Below, one piece after another: positions 45,541 to 56,677 of a DNA stretch of 64,000 bases; the first letter of the stretch is position 1, and every line of letters begins with the position of its first letter. Both the position numbers and the translations under genes were made by a program. Source of the stretch: Hymenopus coronatus (Eukaryota; Arthropoda; Insecta; Mantodea; Hymenopodidae). The DNA lies in the NCBI GenBank assembly GCA_030762935.1, contig CM060883.1, positions 35,425,501 through 35,489,500 of the forward strand. The letters run 5' to 3'. Below the pieces are notes generated by a model, which saw nothing but the letters and a program-made list of their open reading frames with translations, had not been told where the DNA came from and made no database searches.

Positions 45541-46350
45541 GATTTTTTTTAGTTATAGCAACAGTATTTATAGGTTATGTATAACCTTGAGGGCAAATAT
45601 CTTTTTGAGAAGCTACAGTAATTACCAATTTATTATCAGCTACCCCTTATTTAGGTATTGATCTAGTACAATGAGTCTGAGGTGGATTTGCTGTAGATAA
45701 TGCAACCTTAAATCGATTCTTTACATTTCATTTTTGTGCTTCCGTATTTAAAAGATAAACTCTTCAACTTCCATTCCGTTATTTACTCTGCTTCTCGTGT
45801 TTCGCATTCTCGGCTCCAGGAAGCATGTGATAAAGTGATTAAGTTTGCTCTTTTCCCTCGCAATAATTAAGAGCATGCTGTAACTACGGCATTCTCTGTT
45901 ATTCTCGCATTACAGTTTCGGTATGTGTGATGTAATTTCCGTTAGTTGCCCATAGCTGTTGTACATAACATGGCAACCTATTCAGATTTACTAATACACA
46001 GCTACACACTCACATTCATTTGTTATTATTGTCGCGGAATTGAATCTGCGCACGAGAACATGTTTAAATTATACATCGCTTTGCAAGCACCCAACATAGT
46101 TTAAAACGGTTTATAAAATGGAAGTACTTCACTTGCGATCGTAATAATAATGTCCGTTTAGAATGTTATTGGTTGTGTGGGGAGAGAGAATCATGTTGAT
46201 AGGCAAATGTTAATGATAGTTCGCATCAATAAACTGCAGCGGATAAATGTGCGGTTATGGGTGTTGGTAGTTAGAGGGTCATTTCTGGGTCACGGGGTCA
46301 TGGCATCTACCCTCAGTGAACTAGAGCATCGCTTTAAAACGTGTTAACAA
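45541..46350. other. Unassigned stretch
   Basis: Nothing recognised; moderately AT-rich. Confidence 0.35.
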
Positions 46351-46627
46351 AACTCGGTCTCTATGGTCGAGTGGTCATCGAGCTGACCTCTCATGCGGAG
46401 GTCCCGGGTTCGATTCCGAGCTGGGGCTCGGATTTTTTTTAGCCAGAATTATTCTCTATCCCCATAGAGTCTGGAAGTATGTATGTGAGAGTGAATGTCT
46501 GTGTGTGTTTGAGGAAAACAAAATTGATTTAAACCAAACGTAAAAGAACCTATAGACGAGATGTTTTAAGTGCAAAGGCCCCGATATGACCTTAGATGTT
46601 AAAGGGGGCAATATAAATAAATAAAAA
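46351..46627 (+). mobile_element. tRNA-derived SINE, family 5
   Basis: CTATGGTCGAGTGGTCATCG, a perfect stem GACCTC/GAGGTC around TCATGCG, and CGGGTTCGATTCCGAGC (box B). The 3' end CCCCGATATGACCTTAGATG resembles family 1. The tail is (AAAT)n. The acceptor and T arms do not pair well, so it is not a tRNA gene. Confidence 0.8.
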
Positions 46628-47567
46628 TCTGATGTGTACCATTCACATGACTTTCTCTATATCCCTGCAACAAATTATTCTTAAAAAGCTTATACTTCTA
46701 TTTACTTTATGCTAATCAGAAAAAATGAGCAGAAATAGTCTTATTACTTGCTTCCTTGTAAGTAGAAGCGAAATAAGGGGCTACCATAGGTTAAAATGAT
46801 AGACAAAAGCTGGTTGCTATGTAAATGAAGTTCCTTTGTTTATATGTATAAGATTTGACAAGTTCCTGTACGAGAAAAGTATAAGTTTTTCATAGTAGAA
46901 ACCAAAAATAAGGAATGTCTCAAAAAGGATGAACTTACGAAAAAATGATTATGACATAAATTGTGTGTTTTAACGTGCTCTACATTTCTCGTTTAGTAAG
47001 TTTTTGTCCATCTCTTACAGTTTAGCAGTTATTCAAAATTCAGTAAAATTCATCCGGAATAAACTACTCTTCAGAGGCTATTCCCAAAAATTCAAAATAT
47101 ACATTTTATTTGTCAGGTAAATATCTTTATACGAAATTTTAATCAAAATCGTTAGAGCCATTTTTGAGAAAATAAAAATTTTCGAAAAAAGTTCCATGCA
47201 AAGGGTAGTTGGGGGTGGGGGGATTTTTCTCAAAATCTTTGTGTCGCATCCCTTGAAGGTGCTAAACTTAAATACCAAGTTTGGTATTTTACCGACTTTT
47301 CGTTTTTGAGTTATGGTGTTCACAGACACACTGACATACGGACACACACACACACACGGACCTTTTTATGAAAATACTTTTTTTGGATATTGTGGACCCT
47401 AAAACATATATTTCCGGTGAGATCTCGGTATCGAATTTTTTGGTGGAGTGCAATACTTTCTCTATACACTATGTACTTTCCGGTGAGATCTCGGTATCGA
47501 ATTTTTTGGTGGAGTGCAATACTTTCTCTATACACTATGTACATAGTGCGTATGGAGAAAGTAAAAA
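46628..47567 (+). repeat. HTR copy, full length, with 66-bp tandem duplication
   Basis: It starts TCTGATGTGTACC in the A-rich tail of the family 5 SINE and ends GTATGGAGAAAGTAAAAA. The duplicated unit includes the left arm of the hairpin. Confidence 0.92.
47411..47542 (+). repeat. Perfect 66-bp tandem duplication
   Basis: TTTCCGGTGAGATCTCGG to CACTATGTAC occurs twice without a single difference, at 47411-47476 and 47477-47542. Confidence 0.96.
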
Positions 47568-47811
47568 GTTATTTGTATTATAAGTGGCTTAAATAGACTA
47601 TGATTTGCGAGTGGAATATTTAGTACACGAGCGCGTAAGCCACGTGTAATATATAATGCTATATCCTATCTTAATATTAACTGAAATAATATTAAGTTTG
47701 TTAATATTAATATTATTAGAGTCGTCATTACGAGATATTAAATGTTAATCGTAATGTAAGTAGTGTTTTGTTCGTCTTTGCATAAACCAGTCGGAATATA
47801 GAGTTTAATTT
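47568..47811. other. AT-rich spacer
   Basis: Rich in TTAATATTA words; nothing recognised. Confidence 0.35.
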
Positions 47812-48033
47812 TTTTTTTTTTTAGCTTAACGTCCTTTGACCTGGTTGGTCATATCGGACAATTTCAAATGATCTCGGGGTCCTTGGAGCTTAAAGTTACT
47901 CAACATTCGTATTCTCAGGATAAAACCCCGAAAAAAACCTTATCCGGGTAACTCACCCTACGCGAGATTGGAACTCACGACCTTTGAATGTGCGGCAGGC
48001 ACTTTACCACCACACTCCCCAAGGCGGGTGGTT
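47812..48033 (-). mobile_element. tRNA-derived SINE, family 1
   Basis: From the right: GGGGAGTGTGGTGGTAAAG, GTGAGTTCCAATCTCGCG (box B), GGGTGAGTTACCCGGATAAG, and CCGATATGACCAACCAGG near the left, ending in a T-run (the A tail). Complete relative to the 12698 copy. Confidence 0.85.
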
Positions 48034-48051
48034 TTATATTATGCTAAAAAA

Positions 48052-48903
48052 TCTGATGTGTTCCATTCACATGACTTTCCCTACAACCCTGCAACAAATT
48101 ATAGTTAAAAAGCTTATGCTAATATTTACTTCATCCAATCGAGAAATAATAAGCAGAAATAGTCTTATTACTTGCTTCCTTGCAAGTAGAAGCGAAATAA
48201 GGGAGTACCATAGGTTAAAGTGAAAGCCAAAAGCTGGTTGCTATGTGACTGATGTTCCTTTGTTTGTATGGACAGGAGTTGACAAATTCCCGTAAGAGAA
48301 AAGTATAAGTTTTTCAAGACTCAAACCAAAAACAAGGAATATCTCAAAAGCGATCAACTGCAAGAAAATGTGTATAACATAAATTGTGTGTTTTAATGTA
48401 CTTTACATTTTTTGTGTGGTAAGTTTTTGTCTATCTCTTACGGTTTCGTAGTTATGTAAAATTCCTCAAGAATAAAGTAGTCTTCAGAGGCTATTCCCAG
48501 AGAATTTAAGATATACATTTTATTTGTCAGGTAAATATCTGTAATATAAAATGTTTTAATCAAAATCGTTAGAGCCATTGTTTAGAAAACCAAATTTTTC
48601 GAAAAAAGTTCCATGTAAAGGGTAATTGGGGATGGGGGGAGTTTCTTGAACATCTTTGTGTCGCATCCTTGGAAGATACCAAACCTAAATACCAAATTTA
48701 GTTTTTAACGGACTTTACGTTTTTGAGCTATACTGTCAACAGACACACAGACACACATGGACCTTTTTTAAAAATGTTTTTTTTTTTGGATGCAGGGGGA
48801 CCCAAAACATGTATTTCCGGTGAAATCTTGGTATCGAATTTTAGGGTGGAATACAATACCTTCTCAATACACTATGTACATAGTTCGTATAGAGAAAGTA
48901 AAA
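48052..48903 (+). repeat. HTR copy, full length
   Basis: It starts TCTGATGTGTTCCATTC and ends GTATAGAGAAAGTAAAA. It has a short CA tract and an intact hairpin. Confidence 0.93.
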
Positions 48904-48969
48904 TTTTGTACTTATTTTGTTACCCTGCAAGTCGAAGGGCTTACATAAAAAGGAATTTTCGTTATTTAA

Positions 48970-49729
48970 GGGGACACGGCACTTTAAAGTGGTAAAAAAT
49001 AATATTTTTTGTTCTATACACTATTAAAACCTCTAGTATTTCTAGTTTTATAAAATGAATACTTTTGAAGATTTTAATCAATTAAAATATAATTTAAATG
49101 CTAGTCTGCATTTCTTTAAAATCTGTTATGCAGTGCCCCTTTTTAGAACATTGAATCTTTAAATTCAGTTTCCTCAAAACAGCATTTTTGGATACTTACG
49201 TAGCTTTTTAAGAAACTATGAGAGCTGAAAAGCTGAAATTTTCAGCACATATACACAACACATGGTTAAGCTTTCTGAACCACAATCTTGGTGTTATAGT
49301 GTATATTGACCATATCAAGAAAGCCACAACGTTGTAAATTTTCCACATTTTTACTTTTTTGAATTTGCAAATATATATTTTTGTAATTTCTTCTGAAATT
49401 TTATCATAGCTAAATAATTGAGGTTTAGAGGATAGCTGATTATATTAAGAACAAGCATAAAAAGTGTGGTTATGTATTGCAAGCATTATCAGAGAAAAAG
49501 ATACATGAATTCACATGTTTTAAGACTAATTTTGATTACTTTTCCTCTTTATTACAATTTATAGACTCAACCAAATAAGTTATTAATGCAAAAAATCAAC
49601 TTGAAATGATTTCCACGATTAATAGGCTAATTATGCAGATTTCTGGAAAAACAATTGAATACTTTAAGAGCAGTGATAATTCAACTCACTTAAGGTGTAA
49701 TTTCTGTATGTTCAGACTACCTTGTCCCC
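48970..49729. mobile_element. MITE-like DNA transposon with TTAA target duplication
   Basis: 760 bases bounded by GGGGACACGG at the left and, on the minus strand, GGGGACAAGG at the right (9 of 10 matching). TTAA lies at 48966-48969 and 49730-49733. No coding capacity is seen inside. The TTAA duplication points to a piggyBac- or Kolobok-type element; which one is not decided here. Confidence 0.78.
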
Positions 49730-49733
49730 TTAA

Positions 49734-49995
49734 AGAATGATGAGCTGCCAAAGGAGTTAAATAATTTGCAATTTCAGGATAAAATAGAAACTCATTTTTG
49801 TTAATTCCTAGGATACATGAAATGTATACATGAAATCTATTGGATAGGATAAAACAACCTTTATATCCAAACACTAAAAACAAATGGCATATTTACAACC
49901 ACTTGTGCAATGTTTTCGTTAGTCATACTAAAAGCTAATGGAACGAAAAACGAATAGCCAAGACAATCTCAAAATTACCTAATAGTTGGTTAATT
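49734..49995. other. Unassigned stretch
   Basis: Nothing recognised. Confidence 0.35.
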
Positions 49996-50034
49996 ATAAA
50001 GGTTGGGACTTATGTGCCTGCGAAGTTTATAAGT

Positions 50035-50220
50035 AGCCAAAGAAGTATGGCATCTCAAAATAATTTGAGATCTCCCATTAACCTGCCGAGAAAAACGCGA
50101 TTTGGTTGAAGAATTCAGTGCCGTGCCGGCATGTTGCCGGGGTGACTCAGTGGTCAGAGTAACTGGACGGAAACCAGGAGAAACGGGGTTCAAATCAGTC
50201 TGATTCTACCTCTCCAACCT
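50035..50220 (+). mobile_element. tRNA-derived unit, first of a tandem pair
   Basis: GGGGTGACTCAGTGGTCAG and ACGGGGTTCAAATCAG (box-B-like) follow GTGCCGGCATGTTGCCG. The minus-strand frame reads MNPVSPGFRPVTLTTE, as repeats of this type often do. Confidence 0.6.
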
Positions 50221-50295
50221 CATGTCCTATACACGGCTGGTGTAAAAGAAACAATTAACATTAAATGACCGAATTAAGTTGCTCAAATATAAATC

Positions 50296-50485
50296 GTCAT
50301 TGAGGTATGTCATCTCAAAAACAATTTGAGATATTCTTAAGGTTTGCCGGAAAAAACGCGAGATAGCTGGAGAATTTAATGTCGTGCCGGCATGTTGCCG
50401 TAGTGGCTCAGTGGTCAGAGAAACTGGACGGAAACTAGAAGATCCTGGGTTCAAATTCCAGCTGTGGCATTGAATTTTTCTGCTA
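50296..50485 (+). mobile_element. tRNA-derived unit, second of a tandem pair
   Basis: Same order 261 bases on: GTCGTGCCGGCATGTTGCCG, TAGTGGCTCAGTGGTCAG, TGGGTTCAAATTCC. Both units carry CATCTCAAAA, AATTTGAGAT at their left. Confidence 0.62.
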
Positions 50486-50617
50486 ATCTCCCCAATCTCA
50501 AAATATTTTCATTTCTTTCTTTCAGTATGTAACAATACATACTTTTTAAATTATCGCATGCGTTTTAAATGAGTATCCTGAAGATAATTCTAGAAATCAT
50601 AACACTTTTAGAAGCTG

Positions 50618-50745
50618 ACACCATAGCTCTGTCGGTAGAACACCTGCTGCTTTGCGAGGGGTTCTGGGTTCAATTCATGGCTAGGGTGAACATTTTTCCC
50701 AGCCGAGTATATTCCCTATTCCCTCAGAGTATGTAAACAAGAATA
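50618..50745 (+). mobile_element. tRNA-derived SINE head, family 8
   Basis: CCATAGCTCTGTCGGTAGAA and GTTCTGGGTTCAATTCATGG (box B), then GGGTGAACATTTTTCCCAGC and TATTCCCTATTCCCTCAGAG. The last part resembles the body of family 5. Confidence 0.65.
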
Positions 50746-50911
50746 AAAGTGTTAAAATGTATGATCATGAATATAAAAAAATCTGAAAAAAAAAAACAAC
50801 AGATGAAAACAGAAACCCAATGACAACAATACATGCACCATTGCTAATAGAGTAATGTGTTCAAAAGTCGCCAATATGATCCGGGTATAAATGGAACAGA
50901 TTTGGACTCAT

Positions 50912-51560
50912 TACTTTCTCTACAGTTACTGTGTACATAGTGTATAGAGAAGGTATTGCAATCCACCCAAAACTTCGATACCCAGGTTTCACCGGAAATA
51001 CAGGTTTTGGGACCTCCTGAATCCAAAAAAAAGAATATTTAGAAAAAGGTCCGTGTATGTCTGTGTGTCTGTGATACACAGCTCAAAAACGAAAAGACCG
51101 TAAAATACCAAACTTCATATGTTTTCAAGAAAATCTCCCAACCCTCAACTACCTTTTACGAGGAAAAAAAAATCGTAAATTTTGATTTTCTCAAAAATGG
51201 ATCTAACGGTTTTTACTAAAATATGGATGAAAATATGAATGAATTTTACTGAATTTTGCATAACTGCTAAACCGTAAGAGATGGACAAAGACTTACAACA
51301 CCAAAAATGTAGAGCACGTTAAAACACATAATTTATGTTACCCATACAGATTTTTTTCGTTGAGTAGATCATTTTTGAGATATTCCTTGCTTTCGGTTTC
51401 AACTTTAAAAAACTTATTCTTTTCTTCTAAAGAAATTTGGCCACTCCAGTACATACAAACAAAGAAGCATCAGTCACATTTGACTATTGCTTTAACCTAT
51501 GGAACTCCCTTATTTCGCTTCTACTTACAAGAAAGCAAATGATAAGACAAATTCTGCTGA
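50912..51560 (-). repeat. HTR copy with internal deletions, 5' end missing
   Basis: Hairpin at the left; internal gaps after CCAAACTTCATAT and in the middle (AAATATGGATGAAAATATG). It stops at ATTCTGCTGAT, where the next HTR begins. Confidence 0.83.
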
Positions 51561-51912
51561 TTACTTTCTCTACATGTACTATGTACATAGTGTATAGACA
51601 AGATATTGTAATGCACCCAAAAACGGATACCGAGATTTCACCGGAAATACATGTTTTGGGTCTCCCTGAATACAAAAAAAAAAAAAAACATTTTGTCTGT
51701 CTGTGGACAGCAACCAGCTTTTGACCATCACCTTAACCTATGGTACTCCCTTATTTCATTTCTACGTACAACAAAGCAAATAATAAGACTATTTCTGCTA
51801 ATTTTTTCTCCATTAGCATGAAGTAAATAGAAGCATAAACTTATTAACAATAAATAGTTTGTTACAAAGATGTAGAGAAAGTCTTGTGGATGTAACACAT
51901 CAGATTTTTGTA
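51561..51912 (-). repeat. Short internally deleted HTR
   Basis: About 350 bases: hairpin end to TCTGTCTGTGGACAG joined to CAACCAGCTTTTGACCATC and on to a normal 5' end GTAACACATCAGATTTTT. The middle ~500 bases are missing. Confidence 0.85.
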
Positions 51913-52227
51913 TACACTCGAATAACATATCTCCTTGTTTCACTGAGCGAAGCCCTTATCTCTATGAAATTATGTTCTACTCTCACGTCATTGTATGCTG
52001 TGATATATTTGCTCTCTTCGAAGCACCTTCATCATATTCATTTAAGACCTACGGCTATGACAGTTATGTATTTGAGCCATTTCACACGAAAACAATAACG
52101 TACTTCATCTCTCATTAAATTACTGAAAAATACACTAACAAAGCATATTAGGTTTAATTTATTCATGCTGCAGCTAATGGACAAACGAAATTTAGCATTC
52201 GTTACGCTTATTCATGTAATGTTAATG
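51913..52227. other. Unassigned stretch
   Basis: Nothing recognised. Confidence 0.35.
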
Positions 52228-52918
52228 TACGAGGGCGGTTTTTTTTTTCAACCTCCGACAGGCTATAAATAAAAAAAAAGTTCATAGAAAACAATTAATT
52301 ATGTTGTTACTAAAAGTTCTGTACGCTTATGTTTACTTTTCAACATAATCACCGAAAAGATGATACATTTATCGTACCTATGCACAAGCTTTGCAATACC
52401 TGCTTCAAAAAATGTTGTCACCAATGATTTCAAATGAACATTGACGTTGTTTTGAAGATCTTCGTTGGTTTGAAAGTGCTGCCCTCCTAGCTACGTCTTC
52501 AGTTCAGGGAAAAGGTGAAAGTTGCTGGGTGCCAGCTCAGAACTGTAAGGCGGATGATGGAAAATGTCCCATTGAAATTGTTCAAGGAGCCGATGGGTTG
52601 TGCCAGCAGTGTGTGGACGAGCGCTGTCATGGATCAACACAATTCCTGAAGTCAGCATTCCTCTTCGTTTGTTTTGAATGGCTCTCCGCAGACGTCGTAA
52701 AGTACGAAGATCTTCAAAACAACGTCAATGCTCATTTGAAATAATTGGCGGCAACTTTTTGAAGCGTGTATTGCAAAGCTTGTGCACATGTACGATAAAT
52801 ATCTCAATCTTTTCGGTGATTATAAAGAAAAGTAACCATAACAGTACCAAATTTTTAGTAATAAAATAATTGTTTTCTATGAACTTGTCTTTATTTATAG
52901 CCTATCGGAAGATAGGTT
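52228..52918 (-). mobile_element. Fold-back mariner, copy 2
   Basis: The left end is TACGAGGGCGGTTTTTTT. From there the minus-strand transposase 3' region and catalytic segment run to about 52700, then the same 3' region appears again the other way (GAAGATCTTCAAAACAACG at 52706) to CCTATCGGAAGATAGG. The word GAAGATCTTC occurs in both arms (52454-52463, 52706-52715). The right outer ~25 bases are missing where it meets an HTR. Confidence 0.83.
52380..52700 (-). pseudogene. Mariner transposase C-terminal fragment
   Basis: Minus-strand reading gives AIQNKRRGMLTS, a block like HDSARPHTAGTTHRLL, SELAPSNFHLFPELK and LGGQHFQTNEDLQNNV. Both visible catalytic positions are weakened (HDN to HDS leaves the Asp, but the last Asp is Asn). 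N-terminal and first Asp regions are absent. Confidence 0.82.
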
Positions 52919-53616
52919 AGAAACATGTCCGTGTGTCTGTGTGTGTGTGTGTGTACCAGTGGGCAGCATAGCTAAAAAACGAAAGGACTGTTAAAAACAA
53001 AACTTGGTATTTAGGTTCTGTATCTTTCAAAGTTGCGTCATGAAGATTTTCAAGAAAATCCCCCCACCCCCAACTACCCTTAACATGGAACTTTTTTCGA
53101 AAAATGGCTCTAACGATTTTAATTAAAATGTCATACATTAAAAATATTTACACAACAAAAAAATGTCTATCTTGAATTTTCTGGGAATAGCCTCTGAAGA
53201 CTACTTTATTTCTGGATGAGTTTTACGGAATTTTGCATAACTGCTAAACCGAAAGAGATGGACAAAAACTTAACATACACAAAATGTAGAGCACATTAAA
53301 ATACACAATTTATGTTGTATATATTTTTTGTGGAGTTTATGTTTTTGAGATATTCCTTGTTTTTAGTTTCCAGCTTTGAAAAACTTATACTTTTCTCATA
53401 CAGGGATTTGTCAACTCGTGTCCATACAAACAAAGGAAGTTCAGTTACATAGCAACCAGCTTTTGACTGTCACTTTAACCTATGGTACTCCCATATTTTC
53501 TACTTACAGAGAAGCAAGGTATTTCTGCTAATTTTTTCTCAATTAACATGAAGTAAATAGAAGCTTAAGATTTTTAACAGTAATTTGTTGCAGAGATGTA
53601 GAGACAGACAGATTTT
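52919..53616 (-). repeat. HTR copy, hairpin missing
   Basis: Starts inside the element at AAACATGTCCGTGTGTC next to the mariner. The GT tract is at about 52932-52955. The right end is shortened to GTAGAGACAGACAGATTTTT. Confidence 0.85.
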
Positions 53617-54196
53617 TCAATATGTGTACTATAACATAAAATATACTTATAAATCATTGCTTTTACTAAGTTCTTAAATCTCGTAACGATACAAAAGTAA
53701 GTTGTACGCCTGCAGGTACCTGTGTTGTGGGATTAATAAAGCTTAGCGTTCAAAGCAGTTGCCATTTAAAGCATGGCGGTTGGAAGTGCACTTCAAAGCT
53801 GACGACACAAAGAATCTGATACTTACATCCTTGTGTGTGCTGTTTTATTGCTGAATGCACCCAATAGGGAGGAAGGTAAAGAACAATGGACTTGTTTCAG
53901 CAGCGACAAGAGCTGTATGCAAACACAAGTCTCCATTCTCCAACTTAGCATGGGAGTAACTCAAGTGAGTTTTATTCATTGTTTGCTTCGCTGCCTAGAA
54001 AACATTTCAGTTCCCTCTTAAAGTATGACGAGCAACCAAATACCTTTAGTAAACGGCGATATTGTTAAGGGAATACAGAAGTGTTGTTTTAGCGATTTTG
54101 GTCAAAAAATTTAGATTTTTGCTACTTTTAGCCCATGTGTGCATATATAGATATTATATAATACACTTCTCTTCAAGACCTTGGCGCTGTATTCCT
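53617..54196. other. Unassigned stretch
   Basis: Short frames (for example 53833-54021) without recognisable domains. Confidence 0.35.
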
Positions 54197-55065
54197 TTTT
54201 ACTTTCTCTATACGTACTATGTACATAGTGTATAGAGAAGGTATTGCACTCCACCAAAAAATTCGATACCGAGATTTCACCGGAAATATATGTTTTAGGG
54301 TCCCCAATATCCAAAAAAAAAAAAAACATTTTCACAAAAAGGCCCGTGTGTGTCCGTGTGTCTGTGAACACGATAACTCAAAAACGAAAGGTCGGTAAAA
54401 TACCAAACTTGGTATTAAATGTATTATCTTCTAGGGATGCTACACCAAGATTTTGAGAAAATTCCCCCCACCCCCAACTACCCTTTACATGGAACTTTTT
54501 TCGAAAATTTTGATTTTCTCAAAAATGGCTCTAAGGAATTTGATTAAAATTTCGTATATTAAAGATATTTACCTGACAAACAAAATGTATATCTTGAATT
54601 CTCTGGGAATAGCCTCTGAAGAGTAGTTTATTCTGAATGAATTTTACGGAATTTTGCATAACTGCTAAACCGTAAGAGATGGACAAACACTTACTACACA
54701 AAAAATGTAGAGCACAAAAAAACACACAATTTATGTTACATACATTTTTTTCGTGGAGTTCGTCGTTTTTGAGACATTCCTTATTTTTGGTTTCTGCTAT
54801 GAAAAACTTATATTTTTCTCATACAGGAACTAGTCAACTACGATCCATATAAACAAAGGAACTTCATTGACATAGCAACCAGCTTTTGACTATCACTTTA
54901 ACCTATGGTAGTCCCTTATTTCGCTCCTACTTACAAGGAAGCAAGTAATAAGACTATTTCTGCTAGTTTTTTTCTGATTAGTATGAAGTAAATAGAAGTA
55001 TAAGCTTTTTAAGAATTATTTGTTGCAGGGATATAGAGAAAGTCATGTGATTGGAACACATCAGA
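54197..55065 (-). repeat. HTR copy, full length, well preserved
   Basis: Perfect hairpin ACTATGTACATAGT with matching arms at the left and TTGGAACACATCAGATTTTT at the right. It is among the least decayed copies and a good reference for the family. Confidence 0.94.
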
Positions 55066-55382
55066 TTTTTTATTTTTCCTCTCTCTTTTGTTTTAATGAT
55101 AATGATAATTTATTTCACCCTTTGGCATACATACAATGCAATAGGTTTCGTCAGCAAGTCATTAAAATGCATTATTATTTAAATAGTCTTGTATGTTGTA
55201 AAAATTAAGTTACTTAATTCTGTTTTTACACTAATTTTAAAAGAATTTGCATTTGCAATTTGTCTTATATTTAAAGGTAGTTTATTATACAATTTCACTC
55301 CAAGATAGAGATGAGAAACCGAAATTTAGGAGGTACCATGTTATTTCTACACCTTGAATAATGGTTATGTATATCAGAAAAA
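55066..55382. other. Unassigned AT-rich stretch
   Basis: Nothing recognised. Confidence 0.35.
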
Positions 55383-56070
55383 TCTGATGTGTTCCATTCA
55401 CATGACTTTCTCTACATCTCTGCAATAACTTATTGTTAAAAAGCTTCTATTTACTTCCTTATAATGGAGAAAAACTTAGCAGAAATAGTCTTATTACTTG
55501 CTTCCTTGTAAGCAGAAGCGAAATAAGGGACTACCATAGATTAAAGTGATAGTCAAAAGCTGGTTGTTATGTGACTGAAGTTCCTTTGTTTGTATGGACA
55601 CGAGTTCACAAAGTCCTGTATGAGAAAAGTATGTTTTTTATAGCTGAAACCAAAAACAAGGAATATCTCAAAAACAATCAACTCCTCGAAAAAATGTATA
55701 TAATTGTTGATCACATTAAACCACCTAATTTATGTCATATACGTTTTTTTCGTGGAATTGACCATTTCTGAGACATTATTATTTGTTTCAGATTCAAAAT
55801 ACTTAACTTTTCTCACAGGGAGAGTTGTAAACTCCTGGCCCTGCATAGAAACGGAGTTCAACCACATGGCAACCAGCTTTTAAAAGATTTGACTATCGCT
55901 TTAGCCTAGTGTATTCCCTTACTTTCCTTGTACTTACAAGAGAGAAAGTAGTTAGACATTTTCTGCTAATGTTTATCTAGATTTATCATAAAATGGATAG
56001 AAGAATATACTTTTTAACAATAGTTTTTTACAGTGATTTAGGGAAAGTCATGTAAATGGAACGCATCTGA
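55383..56070. repeat. Double-5'-end HTR palindrome
   Basis: 55383-55702 is a plus-strand subfamily-A 5' part (TCTGATGTGTTCCATTC to ACTCCTCGAAAAAATG). From about 55703 a minus-strand subfamily-B-like 5' part follows (GATCACATTAAACCACC, TTCAGATTCAAAATACTT) to GGAACGCATCTGA. No 3' hairpin is present. Confidence 0.87.
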
Positions 56071-56677
56071 TTCTTATACTTCACTAACTTTTGCATGTCT
56101 ACAGTGAAGTTTAGATTCTAGGCGGGCTTAACTGTAATACACTGTCAAATCGTCATGAGATGTTGAATATGGATCACTCCTTAAACCGTGATACAAAGTC
56201 TAAGACCAGTTTATATTAACCATCAAAGTAGTACCATTTAAGCATGCGTCAAAACAACAGAGAATTCATTTTCCGCTATGTCACGGGTCGAATCGATTGG
56301 CACTGAACACGAGCTATATACGGGAGTGCCAGCAAATTTGGGATGGATGTGTTAGCGATTTTCTATACCAGATATCCTCAGGGGCTTGAGGCCCCAGATG
56401 AAGTATGTAACGACTGATGTCAAAGATCAATTCAGCTGAGAACATAAACCGTGAAATAGGCTACATCTCTGAGGATGTTCGGGAGTGAAAGAAAGTTTGT
56501 CAGGAGGCGTTACGAGTTAATAGAAAAAAAAAAAGTTTTCTTTGACATGCTATAATGAGGATGAAAATATTAGCGTCACAAATTTGGTCACGAAATGTTG
56601 CATGGATCTCGCCTTTTAGCCGTGAGTGTCTCGAAATACCACTCAGAAATTAATATTCTACATTAGAACCTGAAAAA
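56071..56677. other. Unassigned stretch
   Basis: Nothing recognised; a short A-run lies near 56523. Confidence 0.35.

Noticed and set aside
46356..46430. tRNA gene candidate
   Set aside because: It has box A, box B and a good anticodon stem, but the acceptor and T stems do not pair and a SINE body and tail follow.
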